Part shown: positions 24,077-36,513 of the stretch, piece by piece
Layout of the letters: every line of letters begins with the position of its first letter
Position numbering within the stretch: position 1 is the first letter of the stretch
Source: Grifola frondosa
Lineage: Eukaryota > Basidiomycota > Agaricomycetes > Polyporales > Grifolaceae
NCBI GenBank assembly: GCA_001683735.1
Contig: LUGG01000002.1
Location: forward strand, 2,728,001-2,792,000
Reading direction: 5' to 3'
DNA length: 64,000 bases
Notes under the pieces: generated by a model
Told to the model about the DNA's origin: nothing
What the model saw: the letters and a program-made list of their open reading frames with translations, nothing else
Database searches by the model: none
Translations under genes and position numbers: made by a program

Positions 24077-25701
24077 ATGGTCGATGACAAGTACATCGGG
24101 CTCGCATTGGCTGTTTCCAGCTCACTTGCTATTGGGACGAGCTTCATCATCACCAAGAAGGTCGATTGCATTCAGAAGTATCTACCGCCACTTTCTTCTG
24201 ACCAGTTTGTGGGCACTGTCAATATCAGGGCCTAAATGACGCGGGAGACCGGTCGGCATATGCGAATGCATCCGACAACTACTCTTACTTCAAAAGTCCA
24301 ATATGGTGGGCTGGAATGTCAACGTGTGAGTTCGCATACGATTCGTCGGGAGTGTATTGTTGGCTAAGGGAAGATGGGTAGTGGTTCTAGGAGAAGGTAT
24401 GTCCGCCTGTTCTTGATGGGTGTTTTGTCATTCGACGGTCGCTTCCCAGTCGCGAACTTCGCCGCCTATACATTTGCACCTCCAATACTAGTAACTCCTC
24501 TAGGCGCGCTCAGTGTCATAATAGGGTGCGTTTTGAATTATGATGTTATCTTCTCTTTATGTATTTGTTCATGCAGAGCCATACTTGCATCTTTTTTACT
24601 GAATGAGGAACTTGGGCACATCGGTCGAGTTGGGTGTGCATTGTGTTTGCTTGGCTCCCTTATAATTGTGCTTCATGCGCCCGCGGATAAAGACATACAG
24701 ACAGTAGATGAGATCCTAGATTACGCCGTTCAACCCGGTAAGCCTTATTCGGAATATGTTGCAGTTCCCTTTTGACCGCGTCATACAGGCTTCCTCATGT
24801 ATTGCTTGACCGTACTCGTTTTCAGCCTCGTGATGATATACAGCATAGCGCCTCGGTATGGTCGTACGAATCCTCTGGTCTACATCTCCATCTGTTCACT
24901 AGTCGGTTCTGTCTCTATCATGGCGATCAAGGGCTTTGGCGTTGCTGTAAAGCTTACTTTCGCCGGGAACAACCAATTCACTCACCCAAGCACATACCTG
25001 TTCGGCATCGTGGTGATATCATGTATCGTGATCCAAATGAACTATTTCAATAAGGCGCTGGACATCTTCTCAACCAACGTGTAAGTGCCGAGTACCTGCT
25101 GTAATGCCGATACTGTATTGACCCGGATGTGCCCAGCGTGAATCCGATGTACTACGTGTGCTTCTCCACAGCTACCATTGTCGCATCGGTCATACTCTTT
25201 CAGGGCTTCAACACGGACGACCCGGCGAACGCAATATCGCTGCTCGTGGGGTTCGTAACAACCTTCCTCGGAGTACACCTTCTGGAACTCTCGCGCAAAC
25301 CAGAGGCGTCCTCAGCGCACCATTCGGCCCTAGAAGGCGGGCTGATGAACCCGCGGCTCAGCATCCAAGGACGGATGTCGCTGGACGGGTGGAACGGAGC
25401 GGGGGGTACGCCATTCGGCGGCTCCGACTCGCAGTATCGCCCAGATGCTCCGCCGAACTCTGCTGGACATGGGCGGCGGAGCTCGTTGTACCGTGCACAG
25501 AGCACGACGCTGTTCAACGCGTTTGAGGAGGACGATGGATTGGGTGACAGTGTGGGTCTGTCGCAGTTGCCGGAGGCAGAGGAGGAGGGGGAGGACGACG
25601 AGCTTGAGGCAGACGAACGGACTCATTTGCGCTCGAACGAGCGAAGAGACAGGCCTGGTTCGCGGAGTACGAGCAATTCGCCACATCAGTCTCCGCGCTG
25701 A
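24077..25701 (+). CDS. NIPA-type magnesium transporter (DUF803)
   Basis: Multi-pass membrane protein of the NIPA family, which moves Mg2+ and related ions. The ATG at 24077 starts the first helix (LALAVSSSLAIGTSFIITKKG), the family signature. Later blocks are [45 protein letters not shown], a GGxxLYCL-like helix, ISICSLVGSVSIMAIKGFGVAVKLT and NPMYYVCFSTATIVASVILFQGF, then VGFVTTFLGVHLLELSRK. About nine helices can be counted. Six introns join in frame. The last 130 residues are a hydrophilic, Ser/Glu-rich cytosolic tail (DSVGLSQLPEAEEEGEDDELE), common in basidiomycete members. No frame break was seen. The family is firm; ion specificity is inferred from relatives. Confidence 0.93.
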
Positions 25702-26082
25702 GCGATGACCTGTTTATACCGCTTACACCGCTTTTTCTCATGGACTACAATATCGTATGACCCGGCTATTGTATAAAAGTGGTCGCGCTAGGGCATGCTG
25801 TCGCGATGCCGCATAATTATACCCACTGGACAAGTTTGTCGTCAGGTTAACTAACTATTTGATATTTAATATCGACATTATAAGAAACCCGTCTCTTCGC
25901 TGAGGTTAGGGTCATAGCACGTGACGTTCAAACATTTCGACCTTGCCGATCAAGTGAATCTATTTGAGAAAGACTTACAGTCCTGTTCCTTAAGAACACA
26001 GCTTAGTCGTCGACGAACGCGACGGTGGGTGCGCTACTTCAATGTGGTGGTAGAATTCACTAATCGCTTGTCGCTGTTAAAG
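25702..26082. other. Intergenic region before uS7m
   Basis: These 380 bases hold the 3' end of the transporter transcript and the promoter of the ribosomal protein gene. No other feature was recognised. Confidence 0.5.
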
Positions 26083-26793
26083 ATGCTCTCAAGTATCCGA
26101 CATGCTATGAGAAGCACCCGCCGTTATATGGTGCGGGGGTTGTCGACCACAACGGATGCATCAGGACAGACGGTGGAGGACGCGCTTTCGAAGGTAGGGT
26201 CACTGCTCCAGGGAGAAACCAGCTCCCCAGGCTTGGCCTCGTCGGCGCCCGCACCGGTGCGGACAGCATGGAAGCCTGAGCAGCCATCCGTCATCAACAT
26301 CCCTCCGGCGGAAGACCCCCTCCTCCACTACCTCACATCCTTCCTCATGAGCAACGGAAAACGCGAAAAAGCCGCCAAGATTTCTTCGCGGATACTCCTG
26401 CACCTCCATGCATTTACTCGCGCACCTCCGATGCCCATCCTCCGTCAGGCGATCTTCGAGGCATCTCCCGCCGTGCGCTGCATCAGTTTCTCGCGCTCGA
26501 GCAAAACGACGGTCATCCCCGTCGCTTTGAGCGAGAAACAACGGACAAGATATGCGTTGACGTGGATCTTAAAAGCGAGCGATTCTAAGATGGGGCAGAC
26601 GTTGGAAGAGCGCTTTGCCAGGGAGCTGATAGCTGTTGTGAAGGGTGACAGCGATGCCTTGAAGAAAAAGAAGGAGGTACATCAGTATGCGGTATTGCAC
26701 AGGTGAGTCGTGCCACCGTTCTACATCCTAAGATACTCAATTCGGTCATTCAGAGGAAACGTTCCGAGAGGTGCCAGAGCCCAAGCCAGATAG
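26083..26793 (+). CDS. RSM7: Mitochondrial ribosomal protein uS7m
   Basis: Small-subunit mitoribosomal protein of the bacterial S7 family. Exon 1 (26083-26702) and exon 2 (26754-26793) join in phase 2 to 219 residues. The first 25 residues are Arg/Ser-rich and acid-free (MLSSIRHAMRSTRRYMVRGLS), a clear mitochondrial presequence. The S7 fold is seen in DPLLHYLTSFLMSNGKREKAAKISSRIL, AIFEASPAVRCISFSRSSKTTVIPVALSEKQRTRYALTWIL and the end HRGNVPRGARAQAR. The ATG was chosen as the first codon of the presequence. It converges on the helicase gene to the right, with 152 bases between the stops. No break was seen. Confidence 0.92.
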
Positions 26794-26945
26794 ACCAGTG
26801 TATAGCCCCTCGTCTTCATCGTTTTATCGTAATATACTCGTTCTCAATCTTCATGAACATCATAAACGATGCACGACATAGGGAACACAGTCCAGCGCGT
26901 AACTCAGAGATATTCTCGTTACTAACAATGCCGTAGTGAAGCGCA

Positions 26946-29900
26946 TCACTCCACCTCACGCCAGGGACCACGATCCTCGTTGGCTTCGCCTTCCATATCT
27001 TGCTCGGCCTCACCGTCCCCGGTGAGCCCCTCCATCCTCACCATGAATGCATTGATGTTGGCAGCACCCACTTCGCGGAGCTCCTGATCGTACGTCCCAT
27101 CTTCTTTGACAGGCACATGAGGATCCCAAGTGATCGCCTCGCCCTTCCACCCGCCGCTCAGGTGAACATAGTTCATGAAGGACCTCCACAGAGGGTCGAT
27201 GGATAGCACTGATGGGTCTCCGACGACGATGAGCAAAGCTTGCGCTCGCGTAATGGCAACTATATGCGTAGCAAGCACGTCAGTAAACATCATAGAAGTC
27301 AACAGATTTATAAGACATACCATTGAAACGGCGAGGGTTGGAGACAAATCCGAGAGTGTACTTCGCGTCGTATTGAATCAAGTTCTGGCTGCTGCGTACC
27401 GTGGAGACGATAATCACTCTGCGTTCCTGTGAAGGCCGGACGAGTCAACGACCATCTGCGATACCAAAGGATGCACGAACTTGTCCCTGGAATTCCTCGA
27501 CGCTCCCAACTTTCACATCTGTGATCTTAACTTTCTCCAACGCGCGTCGGATCTTGCGCACTTGTGCATGATACGGAGCAATGATACCAATATCTTTTGC
27601 AGCTGAGAGGATTGGAGATATCAGTTATAAATCGCGACGCATATTGGACGCAGATGGCCTCACCCACTGGGAAACGACGATCAGCCAACAACGCCTGTAC
27701 ATAGTCTCTGACCTCTGTGATCTCATCGATGTTGAAGTAGGACGGAGACGACGCCTCGCGTTGGTCCTGCCCAGATATGGCGTGGAATATGACGGGGAAG
27801 CTCTTCGATGGAAGCAGCGGAGACCCGATGAATGAGTTGATGGATTTGGGCGCCCCACATACTTGCAGCTCGTTGTTGTAAAAACGCTCGTTGGGGAAGT
27901 TCAGGATAGCCTTGTGCGACCTGAAATTCTTGACGAGCTTGATCACCCTGGAAGAAAACCTGGATCAGTTGTTGCCACAGACAGAACAAGCTCGTCTCTT
28001 ACGTTTTTCCCTTACCCCCTTCTCATTGTATAGCGGGAGCTCCATCAATCTCTCCAGATAACTCTTGCCAAAACCTAGCTCGCGAGCAACGACAGATCTG
28101 ATAACCGGCCCCAGTTGCTTCGGGTCCCCAGACAAGACAACTTGGGTCTTTGCCCCGGCCATCGGTTTGATGGCCGTCATGACCTCCGGCTCAGTAGCCT
28201 GCCCGGCCTCGTCCACGAATATATGGGTGAAGTGGCCGTTGGGCAAACCTATGCCATGCGCGAACGATGCCGATACGCATGTGGACACGATCACCTTGAA
28301 CTTGGAGAGTTTCTCTTTCGGATGTAAAGAGAACTTCTCTCCTGCGGTGTGGGTGTACTCGCGAAGTTCCTGCGGCACAGTAGACACCTGCCGCGAAACA
28401 GCATTATAACGGAAAAGCTCATCCCTACTGAGCATCATAAGACGTTGGGCTATAATATCAGCTGCGCTGTTGCTCGGGGCACATGCCAGAATGCGCGCGT
28501 TGGGATTGCGGTGCAAAATCTGGCGAATAGCCTCGACAACGGTCACTGTCTTTCCTGTACCTGGTCTAATAGTCAAGCAAGTTTTAGATGGTCGCGCAAA
28601 CATAGGAGCATTTGAACTTACGGCCCGAATATGATGAATAACCGCACCCCAGCTAGAACGGACTGCACAGCTTGAACCTGTGCCAGGTTAGAGAACAACT
28701 AGTGGATTGAATGGTATGAACGCTGCGTTGACTGCGCTCGTCGAGACATTTTCGACTGATACTGGGAATAGCAGTTTCCTCGCTGCAGAGGTCCCGAACA
28801 TGAGTGCTTGGTGTTCACGTTGCAAAGATATCCGGTTCAACTTGAAACGCACGTTGAATTGCTGAGCGCCGGGCTTGAAGGAAGAGCTGAAACCGATACA
28901 GATATCGGAGAGGCGAACAATGTGCACGTATCCTTCAAAGGTACGCGTCGATGTGCCCCCGGCTATCTGTGCCTCTATCACGTCACCTGCAGAGATATTA
29001 ACACTGGAGGAAGGAGCGAAACTCTGTCGACTAACCAACGATCACGCTGGGCCGCTTCTCTGCGAGCCCCGGAACCGGAAGCCTACTCAAACTATAAGAC
29101 CCGAGCATCATACTGGAAGAAGAGTTGACGTACGTGTAGAAGCGTCCCTCTTTAGTGAACTGAACATCAATCATATCAAACATCCGTAGATCGGCGCTTC
29201 AATCGGGTCAAAAAAAACAATTCTAGGTGAGATCAAAACCTGACTTACACCATGCGATGTTCCTCTATCCAGGAAGAGTCTGGAAAAAGCGCACATAACT
29301 CGCAGCATTCAAAGTACTAGGCATAACCTTCTCTTTGACACTCTGGAGGATTTGTTCCGGTGTACCGTTGCCCAAGACAGTGGAAAGATATTCTGGAATG
29401 GGAACTTTTGGTAGCTTCCTGACCCAAGGAACAGCATTTAGCTGTGGAGGGCGCTCTCCAGGAACAATTGAACGGCCAGCATTCCACGGTGCACGTTTCC
29501 TTCGTGTGTAGGGTGTGCTCGGCCTGGAGAAGCTGGTGATCTGCGCTGTTACCAACTGTCGCACGTGTTTGGCGGACGATGACGAAACGTCGCTTTGAGA
29601 CGTCCTCAAATACGACCTCCACCCGACCTTCGAATCGACCGCATCGGACACTTCTGAATGTTACCAGAAGATTGATATTCTTGCCGTATTCCAACTTGTT
29701 AGTGGGGCCCTGGACGGCTACAGAGAACCTGGTGTACGTGAGAGGGGCGGAACTATGATCAATCAGGATTAGGCTCACGGAGTAGCTGCGCTCGACGTTG
29801 AAGAAGTATCCACACGAAGTATGGATATCCGCGACGCACGTACGGTGGAGGATATTGTCAGGTTCGTGCTAACACCTCGTCGGGAGTCATTGAGATCTAC

Positions 29901-30425
29901 GACACCGAAATTGACACCTTCATCAACATGCGACATGGTGACACCTTGTTTATCCCTCTCCGCCTGCTCGTACGTGGCCTGATAAGCGGCATATTGCTCG
30001 CGTTTGCGATGGTCCCCGCTTTGAAGATGGCTACTGAAGGAAGCAACTAAGATGCTCCTCTTACAAAGTAGGCAGCGTTTGGCGTGGACGGTAGCCGATG
30101 GGTCATCTGGGAACACATGAGGGGAGCGCCCTTGACGGGCAGCCTTGTTTCGGTGAGGAGCTCCTGCAATGTGGTCAATCCATGGAGTTTGTCCGGAGAC
30201 TCTGATATCACAAATAGGGCATCGAACTGTTGTCAATGCATCCCCTGCGGCTATATTGGCACGGTGTCGTTTGCCATTCCTGTGCGACTCGAAAATAAGA
30301 GCAGGGTGGCATATCACAGCGCATAAAGAACAAAAGTTTACATCATGTTTCAATGAACATCCCTCTATCGCACAAGCCCCAGAGTAGAGAACTGCAGGAC
30401 AGAATTGAGCAACAAACGCTGCCAT
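26946..30425 (-). CDS. SDE3/MOV10-type RNA helicase, copy A (three frame breaks)
   Basis: Superfamily-1 helicase of the UPF1-like / SDE3-MOV10 group, which acts in RNA silencing in plants, animals and fungi. Exon 1 encodes a CCCH-like finger ([19 protein letters not shown]) and three C2H2-type fingers spaced for RNA binding. Helicase motifs follow: PGTGKT (I), APSNSAAD (Ia), [12 protein letters not shown] (II), [11 protein letters not shown] (III), [15 protein letters not shown] (IV) and [15 protein letters not shown] (VI). Compared with copy B, the frame changes three times: at about 29500-29520 (one extra base), at about 29268-29275 (one base short, before WIEEHRM) and at about 28688-28694 (one extra base, before NLAQVQAV). 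Motifs are otherwise well conserved, so decay is recent or these are sequence errors. Start ATG 30425 precedes the finger region; stop TGA at 26946. Confidence 0.85.
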
Positions 30426-30944
30426 GATGAGTAGCAGTAGGATGGTCGCTGAGCAGATGGGCCTTTATCAATATGTTCTTATACAGATGCACTGAAGATC
30501 CTTCGCACACGAGGCAGATACCGAGCAATATTAATATATAGATAGCTTCACGATGTCCTCACGTTCTGGATGTGTTCGGTTATGTCATAACCTGCTGCGG
30601 CAGTAATTCCCATATTCATAACTTGTGCATACATGGGTCCGAATATTGAAACAAGCCGTGGATGCTGGTGAGCCTTCCAACCAGTCTGGAGAGGAATCGG
30701 AGAGGGTGAAATTGAAACACCAGGCAAGATATTAGGACGGTGGGACGAGTATCGAAGACTTGAAGAGTACTGGAGGAACGCTGAAGCATCGATCCTGCTG
30801 AGCGCTAGCACGATCGCTTTAACGCCCTCAAATTCAAATTCAAATTCAAATTCAAGCATAATAATTGTGGCACACTATCATGTTTTCGGGAAGTGTTGAC
30901 AACAAACCTAGCCACATACAAGACCTTCAGCAGGGACTGACATG
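30426..30944. other. Spacer between tandem helicase genes
   Basis: About 520 bases hold the promoter of copy A and the 3' flank of copy B. The only structure seen is a short hexanucleotide repeat listed separately. Confidence 0.5.
30828..30856. repeat. Hexanucleotide microsatellite (CAAATT)4-5
   Basis: Four near-perfect tandem copies of CAAATT plus partial ends form a short microsatellite between the two helicase genes. On the minus strand it would read as alternating Glu-Phe codons, but nothing suggests it is translated. Confidence 0.8.
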
Positions 30945-33900
30945 TTACTCCAGCTCCCTCCATGGCCTATCTACATTAGCGTCCGGATCTTCGTCGTTTT
31001 CCTCGAGATTCGTGGTGTGGTCCAATGTCATCGATTCCATCCGCCTTGTGAACTCATTCATACCGTTCAGGCCCATCTCCCTCACATTTTGAGCGTGGTC
31101 GAAGTCCTCCTCTTCAGTATCCCAAGTAGGGGCTTCCCCTTTCCATCCGCCGTTGTCATAAATGTAGTTCAGGAAAGACCGCCAAAGAGGGTCCAACGCA
31201 AGGACCAGGGGATTACCGACCACGATGAGAAGGGCTTTCGCCCTCGTAACAGTTACTAGGTTCAAATCGGTAAGCTGGAATGCACAATTAACAGGAATCT
31301 CACCATTAAAGCGCCTGGGGTTGGCGACGAAGCCGAGCGTATGCTTCAGATCATATTCGACGAAGTCTTTATTGCTGCGCACGGTCGAAACAATGATGAC
31401 CTTTCGTTCCTATTACAAAACATGTTCAAAGATATACGCTGACTATCGGTCTTATGCCACTTACCTGACCCTGGAATTCTTCGACGCTTCCAACCTTCAG
31501 GTCGTCGGTGACGTTGAGAATTCTTCGGATTTTGAGACATTGAGCATGATACGGAGCGATTACCCCAATATCAGCGTCAGCTACACTCGCTTCTATCAGA
31601 ACAAAAATGTTTGCGGAAGGACTCAGAAAATGGACACACTGATGCGGACTCGACGATTGGCACGTAATTCTTCGACATAGTACCGGACTTGGGTCGCCTC
31701 ATCGATATTGAAGAATGATGGCGATGACGCTTCACGATCATCTTTTCCAGTGACGGCGTGGAATATTATTGGGAACTCGGGATTGACGAGAAGCGGAGAA
31801 TTGATATATGCATTTATGGTACTGGGATCTCCACGAGGCTGCAGTTCACCCTTGTAGAACCTGGCATTCGGGAATGACAAGATATCTGGGTGAGATCGAT
31901 AGTTCTGCACCAATTTGACCACCCTACAGAACATATAAGATGCTGGCATAACACTAGAGCGATCAGACGCACGTTTTCCCGTATCCCTCGACTTCATCAT
32001 AGGCCTCGCGCCCCATAAGTCGCTCAAGATAGCTGGTCTCGAGCCCGAGTTTGCGAGTGACCGGAGACCGAATGATAGGACCCAGCTGTTTGGGGTCGCC
32101 CGACAACACGATGTTCGTCGAATTGTCAGCAATAGTTTTGATGGCTATCATCATCTCCGGCTCCGTTGCCTGACCTGCTTCGTCCAGGAAGATGTGCGTG
32201 AAATGCCCGCGAGGAACCCCGATGCCATACGCGAATGACGCCGAGACGCACGTAGAGACAACGACTTTGTACTGCTTTAAGATGTGCATCGGCGGCACTG
32301 AGAAGTGGCCATTCGGCGTGATACAACAGTGCGCTAATAACTTGTCCGGCACATGACTCTTAGATCTGGCCGGGGCATAGAATCGGAAGAGCTTGTTATT
32401 CCCAAGCGTAAGTAGTCGTAGGGCTATCAGGTCTGCGGCGCTGTTACTCGGGGCACATGCAAGAATGCGAGCATTGGGATTGTGTTGAAGAATCTGGAAA
32501 ATTGCTTCGACGATGGTGATCGTTTTACCTGTCCCCGGTCTAGTACGGTGGGTTAGAAATATGAATCAAGATCATGAACGATTAGACGTACGGTCCGAAA
32601 ACGACGAATGGTGCTGCACCAGGCTTTTGCCGCACAATGGACGTGACCGCTTGCAATTGGGCGGGGTTGGTCGCAACGAGCCTGTTGCGCAGCACGTACT
32701 TTAGAGCCACAAATGGTCCTTCATCGACGTGATCAAGAAGAGGAAACAAGATGCGATCCGGATGGAATACGGTATCAAGAGCTTGGTGCTGTCGGCGAAG
32801 GGGGAAACGATTCAATTTGAACCGCACACTGTACACACGATCCGGATTGAATGCAGTCCTGAATGACGCATGGAAGCATAATCCAACTTCCTCTTTGCGT
32901 ACGACGTGGACGTGTCCTTCGAACCATTCTCCATTTTGAGAGCCAGAGCGCTGTACTAGAATCGTGTCCCCTAGAATTCACGAGTAATATCAGCCAGCGA
33001 CAGAAATTGTCAAAAGGTAACACTTACCAACAAGCACGCTTGGGCGGTTTTCCGCTAGACCAGGAACCATGAGGCTGGAGCGGACGTTAACTAACGCGAT
33101 GGGAACGAGAAACATCTAGCTCACTAGTAGTATTGTGCATGATTCGTCAACTTTGCATCGTGTATGTCATACATTTCTAAGTCATGTCTAGTGCAGCGTG
33201 AGCATCATTAAAGTAGAGCGGTGTGAGAATGATTACGCACCCCATTCGGAATTCCTCCGCCCACAACAGTGTCTTAAAATGTAACCCATAAGTCGATGAA
33301 TCGAAGACTGGGGGTAATATCGACCTTCGGAGATAATCGACCATCTGTAGCGTGGACCCTTTTGACAGTGCGGAAATGATGTGAAGCGGGATGTTCGCAT
33401 GTGCGAGGTTGACGACATAAGGCATTACACGGAGTGCCGGCGGGGGCACTCCAGGAATGATGGACCTCGCCTCCTCCCTGACTTCACGTTTACGCGGAAC
33501 GTAGGCTGCTTTGGGCTTGAGCAGGTCATGGTCTGTCTTGCTGCCCACGATGCAGTGTACAGAACGAACAATGGCAAAACGCTGACCCAAGGATGCGTCT
33601 TCGAAAACCAGTTCGACTCGGTCGTCGTAACGGCCAACATAGCCACGCTGGAATCCAACAGTGACACGTATGTCACGTCCATATGTCAGGGTTCGTGCTG
33701 CTCCCTCGACTGTAGCGGAGAACCTGCACAAATATGTTAGGACGGCCGGTATAACCTGCAAAATCATAGACTATTACTCACGGAGACGTAGCAGAATAAA
33801 CGGAAGAAATTTTGATCTCGATGAGATCGATACGAGAAGATGGTACTGTAGTACGAATCAGGAGATAACCCCGGATCCCGCGTCCAGCATCAGGAGCCTC

Positions 33901-34419
33901 TACTATCCCGAAGTCAAGGCCGGTTGCATCCCCATGAGAAACGGTGACACCATGTTTGTCTTTTTCGGCTTCTTCGAAAGCTCTTTTATAAGACGTGAAT
34001 ATCTCCTTCCGCCGGTGGGATCGGGATGCCAGATGTGCAGCCCAATATAAAATAGGAACGCTACGCTGACACAGAGTGCAAAGTGTGTGCCCAGGAGAAA
34101 TGGAGACATCCTCAGGCTCGACATCTGCGGCGGGGATACCCTCATTCCGGGAAGCTAGCAGGTGGGACTTTCCAGCAACATGTGCCTGCCACTGATACGC
34201 CAAAATGTCCCGGTGGCATACAGAGCAGTGAAGCGGCGTATGATCAAGCCGCCCTAGCAGCGCCTTTTGATGTTTCTTGCCCTGGATGTGAGCTTCAAAA
34301 GCATCAGCGTTGATACACACCACTCCGCACAATGTGCATATTTTCAAGTTATGGTTATAGGTGCAAGATTGGTCAAGACAAACGCCAGTAGACCGAAGCT
34401 GAGGACAGATCATAACCAT
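30945..34419 (-). CDS. SDE3/MOV10-type RNA helicase, copy B (intact)
   Basis: Paralogue of copy A in direct tandem. Exon 1 encodes a CCCH-like finger (CPQLRSTGVCLDQSCTYNH) and C2H2-type fingers CTLCGVVC..H, CSVCHRDI..H and CTLCQRSV..H. An open beta-rich region (YGRDIRVTVGFQRGYVG) follows, then MVPGLAENRPSVLVGD and the helicase core: [78 protein letters not shown] and TRAKALLIVVGNP, ending in an acidic tail (PWRELE, TAA 30945-30947). Every exon junction read keeps the frame. The start at ATG 34419 is preferred; an ATG two codons downstream (34413) is also possible. The family role in small-RNA silencing or meiotic silencing is known; the role in this organism is inferred. Confidence 0.9.
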
Positions 34420-34985
34420 ACTGAAGAGACTGAAGGTAGAATGCAATCTTCATCGACCGTCGACGAGAGCCAACAGGATAAATGCCCTAGAAGAGAGTGC
34501 CTGTAACTCGAGCAACGTGTGGTTGAGAGACGTATGGGGCAGCTGAAAAATCTCGAGTAAGGTTTGCCCTTTGATATCTATGTCTCGTAAAACCCGTTGT
34601 TCGGCTTGATGAATCAACTACGAAGACGTCTGGGCGAGGTTTTACGTTATCGCCACCAGATGCGCGATGGCTGCACGGTTCCGGAATATAAATGGCCATG
34701 CTGGGGATTGAACGCTGGGTCGACATGGCAATGAAACTCGACAAGCGACTCGAATTCAGAAGCAAATACACCCGCCTCTCAATGTGTCCGGCGCCCCCAA
34801 GTCAACTAACCGAACTTTGAGATAGCGAGTCTTAAATTGCCGGTGGCCGTTGCAGGCACGAAAGGCTTCCGGTCTCTTTGCATCGTAACTGGGAGCAAAC
34901 AGTCAGAACATATTATTTACCCCGCCTGATCCAGTTCATGTGAAACGTAGGCGATCCGATAAATTACACAAGACAAAAACAATGA
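34420..34985. other. Intergenic region, helicase B to RPT6
   Basis: About 570 bases contain the helicase B promoter and the RPT6 3' flank. Small ORFs show no domain. Confidence 0.5.
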
Positions 34986-36513
34986 TTAAGAAAATAGCTT
35001 GTTGACCGACGTATTGCCCTCTTGGTTCTTCTTGAGAACCTATTCGAAAACTCGGATCAGCTTGCGAAGAAGATAATTAGGCTCATCACAAACCTTCGCG
35101 ACCGCGAACTCAAAGTCTTCTTGTGTAACATGCTGCCTGCGCTCACGCAATGCATACATGCCTACGAGTCATCAGAAAAGGAGTTGCGCAAAGGATGACA
35201 TGCAACAATTACCTGCTTCTGTACATATACCTCTCACCTCAGCTCCTGAGCATTGACCCATCTTCTCAGCCAAGGCACGGAGGTTGATGCCTCGTTGTAG
35301 GGACATCTACCGGCAGCGTCTACTCAGCACGCGCGAATACAGGAATTAGATAGACGAAGATACCTTGCGAGAATGAATGCGTAAGATTGCAACGCGAGCT
35401 TCAGGACCCGGGGGAGGGAACTCGATCTTTCGGTCGATACGTCCCGGCCGAAGGAGGGCGGAGTCGAGGATATCTAGATGGCGCGTCAGTTCTAAACTAA
35501 TCTTGGAAAAGAAGGACAACACATACCTATCCGGTTTGTAGCCATTATGACTTTGATGTTCTTCGTCGGCTCGAAACCATCTAGCTGATTCAGCAGTTCC
35601 AACATAGTTCGCTGGACTTCGGAATCGCCACCCCCTGAGCCGCTCTCTCCTCTTGAGCTTCCGATAGAGTCAATCTCGTCCATGAAGATGATGCTAGGCG
35701 CGTGCTCTCTAGCCATCACGAATAGCTCTCTGACCATCCGGCTTCCCTCACCAATGTATTTTTGCACTAGCTCGGATCCCGACACCCGGATGAACTTGCA
35801 ATCCGTATGGTGCGCGACAGCTCGGGCCAATAATGTCTTGCCTGTTCCCGGAGGACCATAGAGAAGCACCCCTTTGGGTTGAGCGATACCCAGGGACTCG
35901 AAAAGCTCGGGATGCTTTACGGGCAGCTCGATGACCTCCTTGATTTCTTTGATTTGCTTGTCGAGACCGCCGACCATCTCGTACGTGCTATCCGGGACCT
36001 TCTCCACCATCATCAAAGAGACTAATGGGTCAACCTTGTTCGGCAATATTTTGTGTATTGTGTATGAATCCGAGCGGAGGGCGACACGAAGGGATGGAGC
36101 AAGAGTGGAAACATCGATGTCCGGGTCGAAGTCGACGACTGTAACGAAAGTATTATCCATGTACCACATTCATTCCTTAGGAGGACGTACTGTATTTCCC
36201 TTCAGGCTGCACTTTCACGAGGATCTTGTTCTTGCCCATCACTTTAACGACCTCTCCGACATAGCTACCCGGTTCGTGAAGTAGTTGTAGCTCCTCACGA
36301 AGTAACCGCACTAAACATAGAAGTGTAAGCAACATATTTCAAACCCCAAGTCGAACCAGAATCACCTCGTGCATTAAGCGCATTCCGTTGGGCCTCCAAA
36401 CGGCGCAGGTTCTGAGTTTTCTGGTTAATTTCGAGTTCAGCGGTTTCTATCTTCGCCTGATAGTAGGATTTAATGCCGCCAGAAGGTGTAGGTGTATGGA
36501 CTGCAACAGGCAT
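34986..36513 (-). CDS. RPT6: 26S proteasome regulatory ATPase Rpt6
   Basis: AAA+ ATPase of the proteasome 19S base that unfolds ubiquitinated substrates, in nucleus and cytosol. The start [19 protein letters not shown] (ATG 36513) is followed by the coiled coil ([22 protein letters not shown]), the OB domain ([20 protein letters not shown]), then [28 protein letters not shown], Walker A GPPGTGKT, Walker [12 protein letters not shown], sensor-1 IMATNR and the arginine fingers in [13 protein letters not shown]. The C-terminal helical domain ends NTSVNKLFS at TAA 34986-34988. Several short introns are spliced in frame (for example after EGKY and ATNRI). Identity as Rpt6 rather than another Rpt rests on the [19 protein letters not shown] and [30 protein letters not shown] blocks. 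No break was seen. Confidence 0.95.

Noticed and set aside
25921..26082. In-frame extension upstream of the uS7m start
   Set aside because: It opens with GTG, not ATG, and is not conserved-looking; the ATG at 26083 starts a clean mitochondrial presequence.
30828..30859. Apparent Glu-Phe repeat peptide on the minus strand
   Set aside because: It is only the translation of the CAAATT microsatellite, in intergenic DNA.
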